A stretch of 64,000 nucleotides of DNA, taken from Panagrolaimus kolymaensis. Taxonomy: Eukaryota > Nematoda > Chromadorea > Rhabditida > Panagrolaimidae. The position numbers were made by a program, and so were the translations under genes. How positions within the stretch are numbered: position 1 is the first letter of the stretch; each line of letters begins with the position of its first letter. Shown here piece after piece: positions 26,100-39,830 of this stretch. The notes under the pieces were generated by a model. That model was given only the letters and a program-made list of their open reading frames with translations. It ran no database searches and had not been told where the DNA came from. The stretch is taken from positions 6,200,001-6,264,000 of the forward strand of contig JAJQJQ010000008.1 in NCBI GenBank assembly GCA_028622995.1. Direction: 5' to 3'.

Positions 26100-29000
26100 T
26101 TCAAGTTATCATTCAGAAGAGGGATAACTTTTATTGATAATAATGAAAAAAAAGTTTGGATTTTATGATAAAATAATAATTTAAATCTGAAATATTTTAA
26201 AAAATGTTTTATGTTGAAACCAATAATTAAACCATAAAGTTCTGCGCAGAAATATCTATTTTTTTAATAAAAATATTTAAATAAAAAGAAGCAAAGATTT
26301 TGATTAAAGTGTAATTGAAAAAATAAGCAAAGCTTAGAAGAAAGAATTAAATTAACAAAATCAATTTTAAGGAACAAAAAAATATCGACAATGCTGAGAG
26401 ACTTCGTGAGAAAAATGATTGCAGACTTCAAGCTTGGAGACAAAGAAGTCATAATGATTTTTTTTTTTGCAACTTTTTAAACATAAATTTGATGGCTTAG
26501 AAAAGGAAAACATAATTGTAACAAAGAGGCTATCCATTTTTGTAGCCACCCATTATTAAAAAAATAAAGAGAGCATTTCAACAGCTATTGTTGATTGAAG
26601 CTGGAATATGAATAACAAATTATCATTCAGGTTAATCACATTTTCAAAGAACCCCGCCTTTTGAATCAAAAGTTTATTTTATTTTTCGGTATTCAAACTT
26701 TTTTTTGTTAAAAATTTGGGAGTTGTCTTAAAAATAAAAAATGGGTGTGAAAAAGAATTCTTTTATTTTATTATTTTTTTCCAGCATGTATAATAGCAAA
26801 ATCATAAAAATATCCAAAAGTTTGGATTACGCCTTTTTATGAGTCTAAATAAAAATACATAAAAAAAGTTTCAAATAATTCTAAAGCAAAAAAGGGAAAA
26901 GCATGACACTTTTTTTTTGTTGAAATTTTGACTTTTGTAAAGGCGAGTCTGGAATTGATTATTAAGGTGGTGGTGATAGACATTTATGAACAAATTTCTG
27001 CTAAGAACAATTTCCAATTTCTAAGATGGATACTGTAAGGAGTTTGAGTACTAGTTGATCTTGATTTTACTAAATATGTTTTATTGGAATTTCTCGTTTA
27101 ACGAGTTTTCACAAAGTAGCGATTTTTTGTTCAAGATTGTGATTCCTGCAAAAATTGCGTAATTTACTGCTTGTGCCCCACCGCAATTTTACAATGTTAA
27201 AATCAACAAACATGCTTTTCCCCCTATTTTTCTGTCTTCTTTTCTTTCATCACACTGCTTGTTAGTCATAATAATCAGCTTTATTTCAATAAAAAAAAGA
27301 AAAGCAAAAAAGAAAGAAAAATTCAGATAAACTAATAATAAAAATATTCACAGAAAACAAAAAAAGGAGACAATATAATTATTCAATTCAATACAGATTG
27401 AAAAGTTAAAAGCACAAAGATAAATGCGTCCATCATCAGTGATGGCAAAAAAAAAATGAAATCAAAACACATGTTATCTATGGCAGCGATAAAACTCTAC
27501 GGATAAAGAATGAAGATGCAGAAAAAAGGCAAAATAATCAGCATTGTATAAATTCATTTTTGACAATCTTTAAAAATTTTTTTATAAAAAAACAGGATTA
27601 GATTAGTTTCTTTGTGAAATCCATTGTTACTTCGTGATAGCAATGGAATGTTGAACATTTTCCAAATTTTTGAATTCAAGTAGTTATGAAATTTTTACGG
27701 ACAAAAACTGTTTAGATAAATTTTTTTTGGTAGCTATAAAATTTTCTGTCATTTAAAAAAAAACATCCAAGAAATCTAAGAAATAATAAAAAAATTTGAT
27801 AAACTCAACAATGCGACTATCTATGCATTTGTATATTTTTCTTGTCTCTCATGGGTGATATTAAAAAAGGCAACTCAATAAACGGCATTTAGCATTTTCA
27901 TTCTCTATCTACATATTTTTTTAAATCTTAAAAAGCAATCCATAAATCTTGTAAAAACTTTGTATGTCTTTTATCTCCACCGACGACTTACTTCTTTTTT
28001 TTTGTTGCTTCCTTCCATTTTTTATGGACAAAAATACATATGAAAACGCGCAACAAAAGTTTTTTGTTTCCTTTTTTTCCATTTTCTTTAATAAAAAACT
28101 AAAAAAGTAAGATAGTATTTCAATGGCGGATACTTTAGTCTTTTTTAAGTTATCAATCTTTCAAATTATAAACTTATTCCATCCAAATAAATTTTTAACT
28201 GAAATTTTCAAATGTTTTATATCAGCCAAGAATTTCAAACCAATTTTTTGTGTTTTTATTTAGTTATTTTTGCAAAAAATAAAACTTTATCAAAGTTAAT
28301 AATTCATTTCACAAACAAATATTTTTGCAAACAGTTGATTTTTATCCTTTCAGTTTTTTTATTGTTTAATCTTTGTATGGGCCTTTTTCAAACATACATA
28401 AACATTTCATTTTTATTTTTTATTTTCATCCATTCTTGACTAACTAAATTATTCCACCGTTGTGCTTTCTCTCGTTTTTGTTATGGCTGAACATCATCAT
28501 ATCCTCAAACTTTTGCTTTTTTTCTTTCTTTTTTTTATCGAGAAAAAAGGAACCCTTTTCTTTTCATTTTATTTTTCAAGCTGTTTTTCGGTTAACCAAC
28601 AAACAAGAAAAAAAGTATAAATTCAAAGAAGTCAAAAATTTATTTTTAGTTTTTAAATATTCGTGGGCAATTCTGTCATTCATTGAATTTGAAATCTTCG
28701 ACAGTTTTGTTACTTTTTTTAAAGGCGGATGTTTTTAAATTAAAAAAATATGTAAATAAACATTTTTTTGCAAGTAAAATAAATGTTTCAAATTGTGAAG
28801 TTTCTTTGATATATTTTTACGAAGGCCATGAAATCTTGTGAAGACTTGTTTGTGTTTTTTTCTTTCTTGATGATACCACAATCATAGTCTCGCTCGCATT
28901 CTCATTAAATCTTTACCTTTTGGCCTCAAAATCTTTGACAGATTCCGTATTTCTCTGTCCATATTTTTTTTCTCGAGAAGCGCCCTCAAACTAAATTCAT

Positions 29001-30328
29001 TCAAACATTAAAATAAAAATTTTCCTCATTGAATATTCAAATGAACACATCTTTTTTTTCTGTCCATCCAAAAAATCCTCTTTTTTGGCACATTTTTTAT
29101 TGCTTTTGCTTTTTTTGGGTACTTTCAAATAAATTATTATTGCATACTTTCAACATGCATTTCATCGACAAAACAACTTTTCTTACTTTTTTATTCTTTG
29201 CTTATTTTTTTTAAGAAAGATTTTTTAAATCTTTTCTTTTTGATTTTTATTTTCTTCTTAGAGCATAATCCCCTGTCTTTTTGCTTGTTTTATATAAGAG
29301 TTGTAGTAAATTAGCAACTAAATGTTTTTTCCTTCCTTTTTTCCATTAAAAAAAAGTGAAGAAGTGTTTTGCTGCTGCTTTTTTTCTTCTTAAAATATTT
29401 TAAAAGACAAAGTAAAAAGTTAAAACGAGAAAAATTATTATTATTCACTCTTTTGGCTTTTAAAAGATTTTTATTATATTTTCGGAAACGACGGATTTTC
29501 CAGATGCCTGAAGCCAAAGCTTAAAATTGTTTTTATTTATTAAAGCGTGTTAAAAAGTTTTTTTTGCCTAAATTCTCCGATGATTTTTGATGTTAAGCTT
29601 CGTGGAAACGGATTTGTTTTTATGTACTATGTTTTTATTTTTTTAATAAACTAATAATAATTATTTAAAGAGCCTTAAAGCTATACTTAAATTTGCATAT
29701 TTATGATTAAAAATAACGAAAAATTCAGAAGAAGCGCTTATTTGAAAATTCACTTTCTTTTAAAAATTTTTTTTTATTTTTGCAAAAAATAAAAGTTAAA
29801 AAAAATTAAATTAGCCAAGTTAGGTTTAAAAAAAAGTGCAATGCACATACACATTTGAAAATCCTCAGAATTTCAAGAATGCTTTTTTTCGACGCGATTA
29901 AAAACCAAGTGACCTACTGATTTATGCCAAAAAAACCGATAAATAAACTTTAGACAAAAATAAAATTAAAATTGGATTATTCGGTAAGGAAAAAGTAATA
30001 AGCTATTAGCATCCAAAATTTTTTAGTTTATAGAATGTCTTGTTTCATTGACTTTCATGCGTCCATGGCTCAATGGTGTTGACAGAGGTTTATTAAAATG
30101 AACCAAAATGGTTCATCTCCTCTCGGTCACCTGCTGATGAGACCCATAGGAATGCATCCGTTTTCGGTATTTTTCAAATCTTTTTATCATTTTCGATACA
30201 AAAAGAATTTTTTTTGTAAAATAAAAGGTTCCATTTAATAACCACTCCTTACATTTTTTTCACCTTTTTTAGTAAAAATTTTATATCTATTTTAATTTTA
30301 AACTTTTGATGTTCCAGACTTTCTTCGC
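26100..30328. other. Gene-poor stretch, 5' flank of gene 3
   Basis: Upstream of the ATG at 26099 and towards the foldback element I see only AT-rich DNA with many T and A runs. The open frames in it are Phe/Lys/Leu-rich and lack splice or start context. The gene 3 promoter must lie at its left end. No other feature supported. Confidence 0.5.
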
Positions 30329-30816
30329 TTAAAGGAACAGTCTCATTTTGGCTTTTTCTAAATGGGCGGGAAGTTCAAATTTACGTGTCATGACCAGCGC
30401 TGGCGGTTTTCGGTTTTTCGGTTCGGTTTTCGGTGAACCGAACCGAACCGAATTCGTTCTTCATAGAAAAATGTATCTAGTTGTTATCCAAAGTGTTAGC
30501 AAACATGCTAATAATGCATAAAAAGGCATTATTTAAGCAATACCTAATATTTTATCCCAAAAAATAACGATTTTGAATTTCAAACCGAACCGAAAACCGA
30601 AAATTTTATAAACCGAAAAACCGAAAATCGATGATTTCGGTTTTTGATTTAAACCGAAAAACCGAAAACCGATAAGCTTCGGTTTCGGTTCGGTTAACCG
30701 AAACCGAAAACCGAAGGATTTCGGTAAACCGCCAGCGCTGGTCATGACAGTAATTTGCACGGTAATTTGAACTTCCCGCCCATTTAGAAAAAGCCAAAAT
30801 GAGACTGTTCCTTTAA
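30329..30816. mobile_element. Non-autonomous foldback/MITE-like DNA element with TTAA flanks
   Basis: TTAA at 30329-30332 and 30813-30816 flanks a 480-bp element (30333-30812). Its ends are inverted repeats beginning AGGAACAGTCTCATTTTGGC and continuing through GGGCGGGAAGTTCAAATT. An inner inverted pair GTCATGACCAGCGCTGGCGG follows on each arm. The core is packed with short GGTTTTCGG / CCGAAAACCG repeats. No open frame resembles a transposase. The TTAA target-site duplication is typical of piggyBac-type transposition, so a MITE mobilised by such an enzyme is the best guess. Confidence 0.8.
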
Positions 30817-33800
30817 TTGTTATGTGATAAAATAAACCCTCCTTTTTGACATTTAGCGTAAATGAGCCGATAATCTCTCACTTTTCTCTTCCTGCTTCTT
30901 TATAATAAAAAAAGTGAATCAATTTCCTGTTTGTTGCATTTGCTTCTTTAGCCATTTGTTGAAGAAATTGATTTCACGGCGGCATAGAATTTAAAAGGCA
31001 TTTCTTTTAAAGTGGAGCTAAATACATCGTACTAACAACCCTTAACAGCTAATTAAACTTAAAAAAGAAATGCTTCCAGGAAAAAATTATGTGTTTTCTA
31101 TGTAGTTCGCTATTATGTATTTTTTTAATGTTGCAAAAAATAAACTTTAATCACGGATTTAATTGATTTCTTTAATTGTTTTAAAATAAAAAACTTTTAG
31201 CAACAATAAAATCATTTATATTTTATTTTTTTAATAATCCATTTCATCGATCTACTCGAAATTTGTAAATTTCGAACTGGCGACGGCAGAGCTTCAGCAA
31301 CCTTTGATTTCCCATAATTTTTCATTATTTCTTTGCAATAATAATAATTAAAACTGGCGGGTTGGCTGTTATCTCGAATTTTATTTAAATCTTTGTAAGT
31401 TTAATTTTTTTTAAACTTATTTTCTTTCAAAATATCCTGTAGTTGAAATTTGTGTGAATGTATTTTTTAACAAAAACCACAGATCACATTTTCATTGCTG
31501 TTTTTGGAACTAAAAAATAATTATTTTATGTAACTCCACTTCCGTCGCACTACTTAACATTATCATGAATCATAGATCTAAAATCCATTAAGCCTGTACT
31601 CCAGCAAAATAATTTTTATTAATCCAAGAAGCGTTAAAAGTTTAAAATTTGCCAAAAAAAAAATTTATCGCTTATTTTTTCGATGCTCTTATTATTTCCA
31701 AGTTACTCATTTTTCATTTTGTTATTTTTTAAAATTCAAACAATGCTTGTCTCTCACCATCTTTGCTGCTGCCGCTGAGGAGAAGAAGGTTATCGAAGAA
31801 TAAAAAAAACAAAAAAAGGCGACAACAAAAATGAAAATTTGAAATTTGATATAATCTTTCTAAAAACAAAAAAATAACACGACAAATAACAAAGTGCCAA
31901 TAACTTTTTCTTTCCCTTCTTGTTCTTGTTTTTGGTTAAAGTTTCAATAAAAAAATTTTTTTTCGTTAAAACTTTTTTCTATTTGCGCCATTGTTTGATT
32001 AACATTACTTCTTTTTAACATGTTTTTTTGGCTCTAAAAAATGTAAACTAATTTTTAATTACAAATTTTTTTGATTAATGAATTTTGCGTGAAAAAAGAA
32101 TTAGCTTTTGTTTTTTTTCTGGGTGGTAAATTTAATCCTTGAATTCGTTATATCTTACTCTCTGTCAAGATCCATTCTTTCATCTTTGGAAACATGGGTG
32201 GCGGCTTTCAATTTGCTTCGCGTTCGAGAGGTCGTATGTTTATTTTTTCAGCGGTTAATTTTCACGTTTTAAAATTAAGTTTTATAGTTTTTTTTACTTC
32301 GATGAAGGGTGTTGCGTTGTCAAGTTTTAGGGTCAACTTGGTGAATATCAGCTTTTCTTCACCCTCTTCTTTTAACCGATATTTTTATAGCACTCTATTT
32401 GGGAGGCGAAAAGGGATACGCCACCGCCGCCACCCAAAAAAAACTTGGAAAAAAGAGCCTTGTCGTCGTCGATATCGAATTGGTCTCGAAGGAATTAAGA
32501 AAAAAGGGCTTTTTGTTGGTAGGAATAAAAGGGAAAAAAGTGGGAGAGACAAAAAACGAGGATGAATTTCACCAACAAAAATGTGAAAAAAAAGGTTTTC
32601 TTTTTTTGACGGTTTACAACTATTTTAATAGTTTTCAAATGATTTAAAAAAATGTTCGTTGAGGATTTTGGCTTTGAATGCATCTATTGGATTTTTCTGA
32701 TATTTTAATATTTTTCTTGGTCCACTCTTTTTTATTTTATGATAACGGTTGTTCACGTTTTTGGATAAAATATTCACACGAAAACAAATATTCTTGCTCA
32801 ACACATTTTTTTGAAAGAGAAGATGCAATATTTCTTTAAATACCTCCTTATTCTTTTGTAAAAAATATTTTTAAGTCATCGAGAAAGCTTCTTTTTTTGC
32901 AAATCATTGTTTTTTGATGTTTCTATTTTGCTACTTCTCAAATTTGCTTGCCACACTTTTTTGCAATCAAATCCAATCTCTCAAACCAAAGTTCCAAATA
33001 AATTTGTTATTACTTCGTGGAACAAAGTCAAAAGCCTTTAAAATTCGCTTATCTGCTATTGCAAAAAAAAATTTGTACATGTATTATTTTATTTTATTTT
33101 TTAACAGCACAAGAAAAAAGTTTGAAAAAATGAAAAAATAAAATAAAGGAAGAGTAAAATTGACGACAACTTCTTTTTTTTTCAATTCAATTTGTTTTTC
33201 GGGTATCTGAAAAGAAGAGGAGAGAAAGAAGTAAAATAAAATATATAAAATTGAATCAACGCATGTGCTTCTATTTTTTTATTTTCGAAACAAAACAGAA
33301 GATTTGCTAAAATGACAAAAAATGTGAAAAAAAAAAAGATAAAAGAAGAATGAATAAAAAAAGAGGATGCGCGTATTTCTTATGTCATTCTTCAAGTTTG
33401 TTACACTTTTTTGTAAAAAAAAATACTAGCTTTAGAGGCATTAAGTTGAATAATTTGGCAATATTTCTTCAAGTTTCGTTGATTGAAACTTAAATATATA
33501 TTGATATCAGTATATCTCCGATATCGATCGGCTTCATCCATTTAGTTCCATCCATATCCATCAATAATTCTTCTTCCACTTTGATTTTTTTCATTCTTTC
33601 ATATTTTTTAGAAAAAACAAAAAATAGAAAGACAAATTCTTAGTAGCATGTCATTTTTCAAGCATTTCCTTTCTTCCTCTCAAGGGAATCTTTTTTTAAC
33701 CTTGCAAAAAATAGAAGAAAAAAATCTTTCAAAAATGTTGATTGTTTATTGAATACCATCAAAAATAGAAAGAAAAAGCAAAACTCTTTCCTTTTCAGCC

Positions 33801-36800
33801 ATCTTTTGTTTTTTTCTTCATAAATTTTGGCCTTTTTAAATAAACTTATTTTTTGGTCTTATTGCAAAGAAAAAATATGAACGAACGATGATAGCATCAT
33901 ATTTGACATAAAGTTTTTGAACGCTTTCATCTTTGCCCGATGGCAACTTTAAAATGGCATAAAATTTTAATTTTCCGATTTACATTAGAAAATTTTCTTT
34001 TATTAAATTTTAAAGTTATCGCGAAACATTTTTTATTTATTTAATAAAATTTTAAAGTTAATTATAATAAAAATCCATTTAATTTTATATTTATGTCTCA
34101 TATTTTATTATTAAATTAGCTTTTATCGTAAAAAATGAAACGTCTTTGAATGGCTGTTCACGATAGTTTTAAACTTGACCCTTTCTTTGTTTCCGATCAT
34201 CTCAAATTTGGTAATAGCGTGAGATACTTATTTGAAGATACTTGAAGAGAGTTTTGACACGAACGTTGGTATATTTTAAAATTATAATTGATAGAAATTT
34301 AATCTGCCAAATGTCTAGTAGTTTTAAATTATTTGATTAATTTTTTGTTTGCTACGGTTTTGCAAAGTTCCAAGACAGCTTTTCCAAGAACCTTATTGAA
34401 CTCTTTTGTCATTCTTTATACACACTTCGTCCTTTGTTTCTCCTCACATGAAAAAATGCTTTAAAAGGTTTCGATTCATATATGTATTTTCTGAAGCTTT
34501 TTCAGTCAAAATTTTTAAAAACATAGGAGCTTCAAAGCTTTGAGAAAAAAAATGACATTGTCGAGGGAGTTAAAAAGGGCGCATCCTCACTTCTTTATCC
34601 TCTTCGTATATTTTTTTGCCAAAAAAAGCAAGCCAGCGAGAGAGGTCACATATTCTCACATTTTTTTTAAATCGAAAACTTTTTTCCCACAAAAAAAAAT
34701 TGTTGGAAAGCACAGAAAAAAAAAGTGAACTCAGGATGAAAAAAAGCTTGGGACTCCCGCACTTTGCTTTTGCTCCATCGTCTTCGCCGCTGTTGCAGCA
34801 TTTTAAAAAATACATTTTGCGTTTCATTTTTCACGCTTTAATTTTTCTTTTTTTCTTCCTGGCTGTTGTTAAACAAAACTTTTTTTATTGACTTTTTAAA
34901 GTCACTTTTTGAAATGATATGACTTGAAAAGTGAGAAAAGTTTTAGACACTTATGTACTTGAGAATAAAAAGTGATAAGAACGGAAGTAATTTTTGTCTT
35001 TATTTGAAATTTTTGTCTTTGAGGAGGCTTAAAAATGTTCGTTTTCATAGACTGCCTATAATATAAGACTTATAAGTATTAGAAAAATGTTGTCTTTTTT
35101 AAAGTTTTAATAGAACTCGTAAAAAACATAGAAGCTTATTGAATTCAATGGCCTTGAGAGGAATTTTTGTAGTTTTGAGTACAAAATTTTAAATTATTAT
35201 ATGTGATGTGATATTTACTTTTCGAAATGAGATCTATTTATCTTCCATATATCCTATCCTCTAATATCCAATACCCTTTTCATTTCTCCCCAAAATTTGT
35301 CACTTATTTTTACTTTAATTTACTTTTTATCTTTTTTTTATCCTCACCTGAAGGTCATCAGTAACTATCAAATTATTATTTTTTTGTTATTATTACTTTA
35401 AATTATTGAATGACTTTTATTTTTATTTATTTTTTTTCGATTTCCGCAACGTTGAGTTTATTACTGCGAATGAGAAAAAAATGAGAAGAGAGAGGCAGGC
35501 AATTGATTGAAACAAGCTTAAAACCATATGGAAGCTCTTTTATTTTTTTTAATGTGAAACTTTTAAAGCTTTAAAGTGCTCTTTTTTATATTTCCCACTT
35601 GCAATTAATCTTAATTTGACTCTCTCCTCTTTTCTTTTTTTTAAAAATATTTATTTTGGTAGTTTTTAAGCAAACAAACACATAAGATTTAAAACCCACT
35701 TTTTCTTTATGCTTTATTTGCTTTTTTTCCGCTGAGACACTTCAATTTTCAAGTAAGCGGTTTTTTTCTTTCTTGAGTTAAGTGATTAGGTGTGAATTTG
35801 ATTGATTGATGACTTTCATTAAAATAAACTTTTAATGCAGTAAAAAAATGAAGTATGTAGTTATTGTAATTGAAAATGGGCTTTGTTTTTGGTTAAAAAT
35901 TATCGTAATTTTAAAGTTTTATTTTGGATCAGTCATCACAAAGACATTTGAATCGAAGTGTGCTTTTAAGCTTGCAATTTTAGTAACTTAGCTTTTCTTT
36001 AGTTTATCTCAAAAATAAAAATATCAAAACTTTTTGCAGTGGGATTACTTATTAGAATATTTTGTATAAATTTCTGATTTATAAATTCTAAGTTTGAAAG
36101 CTTTCAGTTGCAATAATTAAATTTCAAAATTTAATTTAAAGTATACGCCTTCCTTCTTTAGCAATGTTGTTAAAAAAACAATAAGTCAAAATGCATTATT
36201 ATTGTTTCTCTTCTCCCCATTTCCTTTTACATCAAAATAGCTCATGTTTTATCTCATTTATAATTCTTTGTTCAAAGTCAATTCAATCCTATGCTTTTAT
36301 TCTTTTCAATGCGTTTCCTACTTATCCCTCCTTTTCGCCTATAGCTGGATGATGGTTATTGTCGTCGGGGTTATATGCTAATGTCCTCCCTTCTTTTATT
36401 TTTTTCTTCATTGTTTCCTTCTTTCTTTTATGCGCAACCAAAAAAAATATCAAAAACATTTTTTTGGTTCCCAAGCATTTTGAAATTCACAAAAAATTGA
36501 ATTTTTAAGTTTTTTTAAATTAAAATTAGTATTGATTTGTTTTTCATTCGTGGCTTTTTGAATTTTATGAAATTTATTTTTATAACAATAAGGTCAAATG
36601 AACAAAAAAATTTGGGTTTAATATGTCATAGGATAATTACAAATCTTAGATTCTAAAACAAATTTGTCTTTGTAAAATAAATATTTTTAGTTTCAATTCT
36701 TTATTTATTGATCCCGTTGCCGGAAAGTTTTATTACATTTGTAATTTTCTCACCTTTTTCTATTTAAAATTTTGTTCATTTTAAAATGTAAAAAAGTGAA

Positions 36801-39353
36801 CATTCTTCTTTAAAACGTAACTTGATACAAATCATATTCTTCGTCTTCATCTTTTTGAAAGTTCTTCCTTCCTTTTTTCTTAATCATTCGCCAAAAAGCC
36901 TTTAATACTTTAAGTTATTAGCACATAAACGATGAAAAAAAAAGAAAACGAAATATATCTATCTATCTCAAGGCTTAAAGGCGTTCTTAAAAAATAAAAA
37001 TGAGAAAAAAAAGAAGCAATAAAAAAAGTGTGAAAATCCACACTTTTTTCAAAAAGTTTTTAAAAAGCTGTTGACAGTTTTATTTTTTATTATTTTTTAT
37101 TTCAAAAAAATACTAAAACATAAAATCGTAAAAAACTTTTTGAAGAGATTATAAATTTTCATGGGTTTAGTTTGTAACGTTTTAGCTTTAATGATGAATA
37201 AAAAAGCAGCTAGACGTTTAGATGTTGATTGATGAGGTTTTTGATGATACACGGATTCCATGTTTCTAAAACATTTTTTAAAACTTTTTATTCAATGGAC
37301 CAAAACCTGCTGCTTCGATCATTATTTACCTCGATGGTCGCATTCAATTGAGTTCACTTTACCTTAAATTGTTTTTCTCATTTTTTGTTTTCTCTTGTTT
37401 TTTTTTCGTTCATGAATGTTTAAATTTTGATAGTTTTTTCCGTGAAATCGACTACACAGACATATGAAAGCGGAAACCTTTATTTTTTTAATCTTTGTGC
37501 TTTGACAGTGTTTTTCTCACAAAAATGTCTGACTTTTCGTTTTTTGACAGATGTTAATTTTAAGGACACATATTGAACTTTCAAAATGAAAAATAAACAC
37601 ACTTTAGAGTACACAGTAATATTTGATTGTTTTTGTAGCATATTTTTTTCCACCAGATTTTTTAATTATTCCATTTTTTTATTTTGCAAAAATTTGATAG
37701 TAAGTGTAAGCTGAAAGTAGAAGGTGCAAACTCTGTATTACTTCGTTTTTGACCTTTACAGATGAGATAGGTTTAAGCATATGAGTAGGTTAAGATTTTT
37801 TGGCCATTCACTCTCCTACTTTGTTGCGCCAAGATAGAGATGACTCAAGCAAAAATACGCAGATTTAGATCTTTAATTCTAGTCGTTGCTTTATATCTTA
37901 ATAATATTTAAAATTTATTTTTAAATTGTTGCAATTTTTTACTTTATTTTTGTACAATTTTTCCCTTCAAGGCTTTTAAATTATCATAAACCTTTCAAAT
38001 CTTTTGATATTTCAACATTGAATGTTTTTATTACGACAAATTTAAAAAGCTTCGAATTTTAAAATCTTTTTTGTTTCTCACGGTGATTTTCTTTTCCTTC
38101 TTTTTTAGTATTCGAAAGCCTGAGGGTCAAAACATCCTTTTATAGAATTACAAATTCTTTTTCTTTTTTCGCTAAGTGATGTATGTGAACAAGAAGACAA
38201 CAAGAAGAAAAAAAAGTCAAAAAAAGGAAAAGCCACATTGGTAGTACATAGGCACTTTTAATTAACCAAAAAGCTTTTTTTGTTTAAATATTTTTAACAA
38301 CAAAAAATAGAGACATAAACATAAAGTAAAAGATTTTAAAAAATTATGGGATGCTTTTTATTTTGCTTTGACTAAAACCATCTCCATGTACCGAGTAGTT
38401 TATAAGTTAAAAAAGAGTAAAGCGATTGGTTTTGGTTTTGATTAGTTGCAAACAAACTTCTTTCCATTTCTATAAAGTTTTACTGCTTTTAATGTTTTTC
38501 TTTTCTGGAGAAACTCTAAAGATGGTTGGGCAAGACAGTATTTTTGTTTAACAAATAAGAATTTTTTTTCTTCAAAAAATAACAGAAGTTTTTTCATTTA
38601 TATTTTTATAAAAAACTCATCAGAGCATAATTTTTTTTATTCCACAAAAAAATATTTTACACTTGACTGAAACTTTTATGTTTTTATCTAAAAGTTTTCC
38701 CTTTTCTCATCATATTTTTTTGTAAAAGATTTTGAATCAAAATTATTAAAATTTTATATTTTTTTATGAACTTTTATCTCCAACCAACTCTTTTAATTCT
38801 GCCTCTCTCTCTTATTCCATAAAATGACATCAAGTAATAAGACCTCCTTGTCTCGGCTACTCTTCGCTTTATTTCCTATGTTTTTTAGAATCAATTTTAA
38901 TTATTCATCCCAACAACTTTTTTTTCTTCTCTCTCTCTTTCTCTGGAGTCGATAAATAAATGTTTGTTTTTCCGGTGTTTTTTTTTTATATATAAATTGA
39001 ATAAAAAAAATTTGTTTACAAATTTAATGTCAAACAAATTTATTTTTTGATTGATTGGTTGTTGGTTGCAAGCGTTCGGTTGTTAGAGTTAGGTAATAAT
39101 TGCATTGAGGACAGGCTTCTATAAACTTGAAAAGCTTTAAGGGAATCATAAACGAGAAAAATAGTGATTTGCTAGAATTTTTGATATTAGAAATACAGCT
39201 TGGGTACTTCTTACGCTGGTATTTTAAAATTCGATTGTCACGAATAGGTAGTTTCCCAAATGAGACGATAAAGGACAATTGATCTTTTGATTCGCGTTTT
39301 CCATCCATTTCAAAATATTTTTTTACAAATATTGATAAATTTGCATGTTTCAG
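30817..39353. other. Gene-poor stretch upstream of the plus-strand membrane-protein gene
   Basis: About 8.5 kb of AT-rich DNA with T-runs and A-runs. No exon with convincing composition and splice sites was found on either strand. Since the exon at 39354 starts with an acceptor (TTTCAG) in phase 2, at least one upstream exon should exist and may lie here. Confidence 0.45.
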
Positions 39354-39830
39354 AAATACAGAACCCGACTCCGTTGTACCTCCAGAGTCAGGTCTTGGAA
39401 ATCCATATTACGATAATAATAATTTTGATTCATCTTTACCTGGAATTGTTGCATCTTCATCACGGCTAAACAATATCAACAACAACGACGATCCATCATC
39501 CATTTATCGTTTATCAAATACTTTATTAACAGGTAATTCAAATACTGATTGGTTTGGTGACGAAACAGCGGTATTTGGTGGTGGTGGAGAAGATCCATCA
39601 ACTAAAAGAAATTCAAATTTTATTGGTTCACCCAGTATCAGTGGAATTAGTGGAAGTAATATTGGCGGTAGCAGCAGTAGTAGTAATACCCTACGAATAT
39701 TATCCGCTGCTGCTGCGGCAGCTAATAGTGCCGCAGCAACAGTTACAACACGTGATCGAAATACATCAGGAAGAAATACATTGCCACCGGGATACGATAA
39801 CACCATGGCTGGACTTGAAAGGCTGATTGG
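39354..39830 (+). CDS. Internal exon, low-complexity Asn/Ser/Gly/Ala segment of plus-strand gene
   Basis: The acceptor TTTCAG at 39351-39353 is followed by an open frame of 477 nt (phase 2 in, phase 2 out) encoding TEPDSVVPPESGLGNPYY, then Asn-rich, Ser/Gly-rich and poly-Ala stretches, then LPPGYDNTMAGLERLIG. Base composition and codon use are clearly coding compared with the flanks. The chosen donor is GG|GTTGGT at 39831. The next exon (41287) continues in frame. Looks like a disordered cytoplasmic or regulatory segment. I do not recognise the family. Its upstream exon is not identified. Confidence 0.6.

Noticed and set aside
28212..29214. Several Phe/Leu/Lys-rich plus-strand frames
   Set aside because: Composition is that of T-rich non-coding DNA; no splice sites or conserved motifs.
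30533..30797. Minus-strand frames reading FGFRF / KPKS-like repeats
   Set aside because: They are translations of the short CCGAAAA repeats inside the foldback element, not genes.
32194..32647. Plus frames with MGGGFQFASRSRG and a GEKGYATAATQKKLG stretch
   Set aside because: Somewhat protein-like, but the donor at 32233 is weak, the phase does not match the downstream exons, and no domain is visible.
39030..39308. Minus-strand 92-codon frame just before exon 39354
   Set aside because: No splice context, domain or neighbour on that strand.
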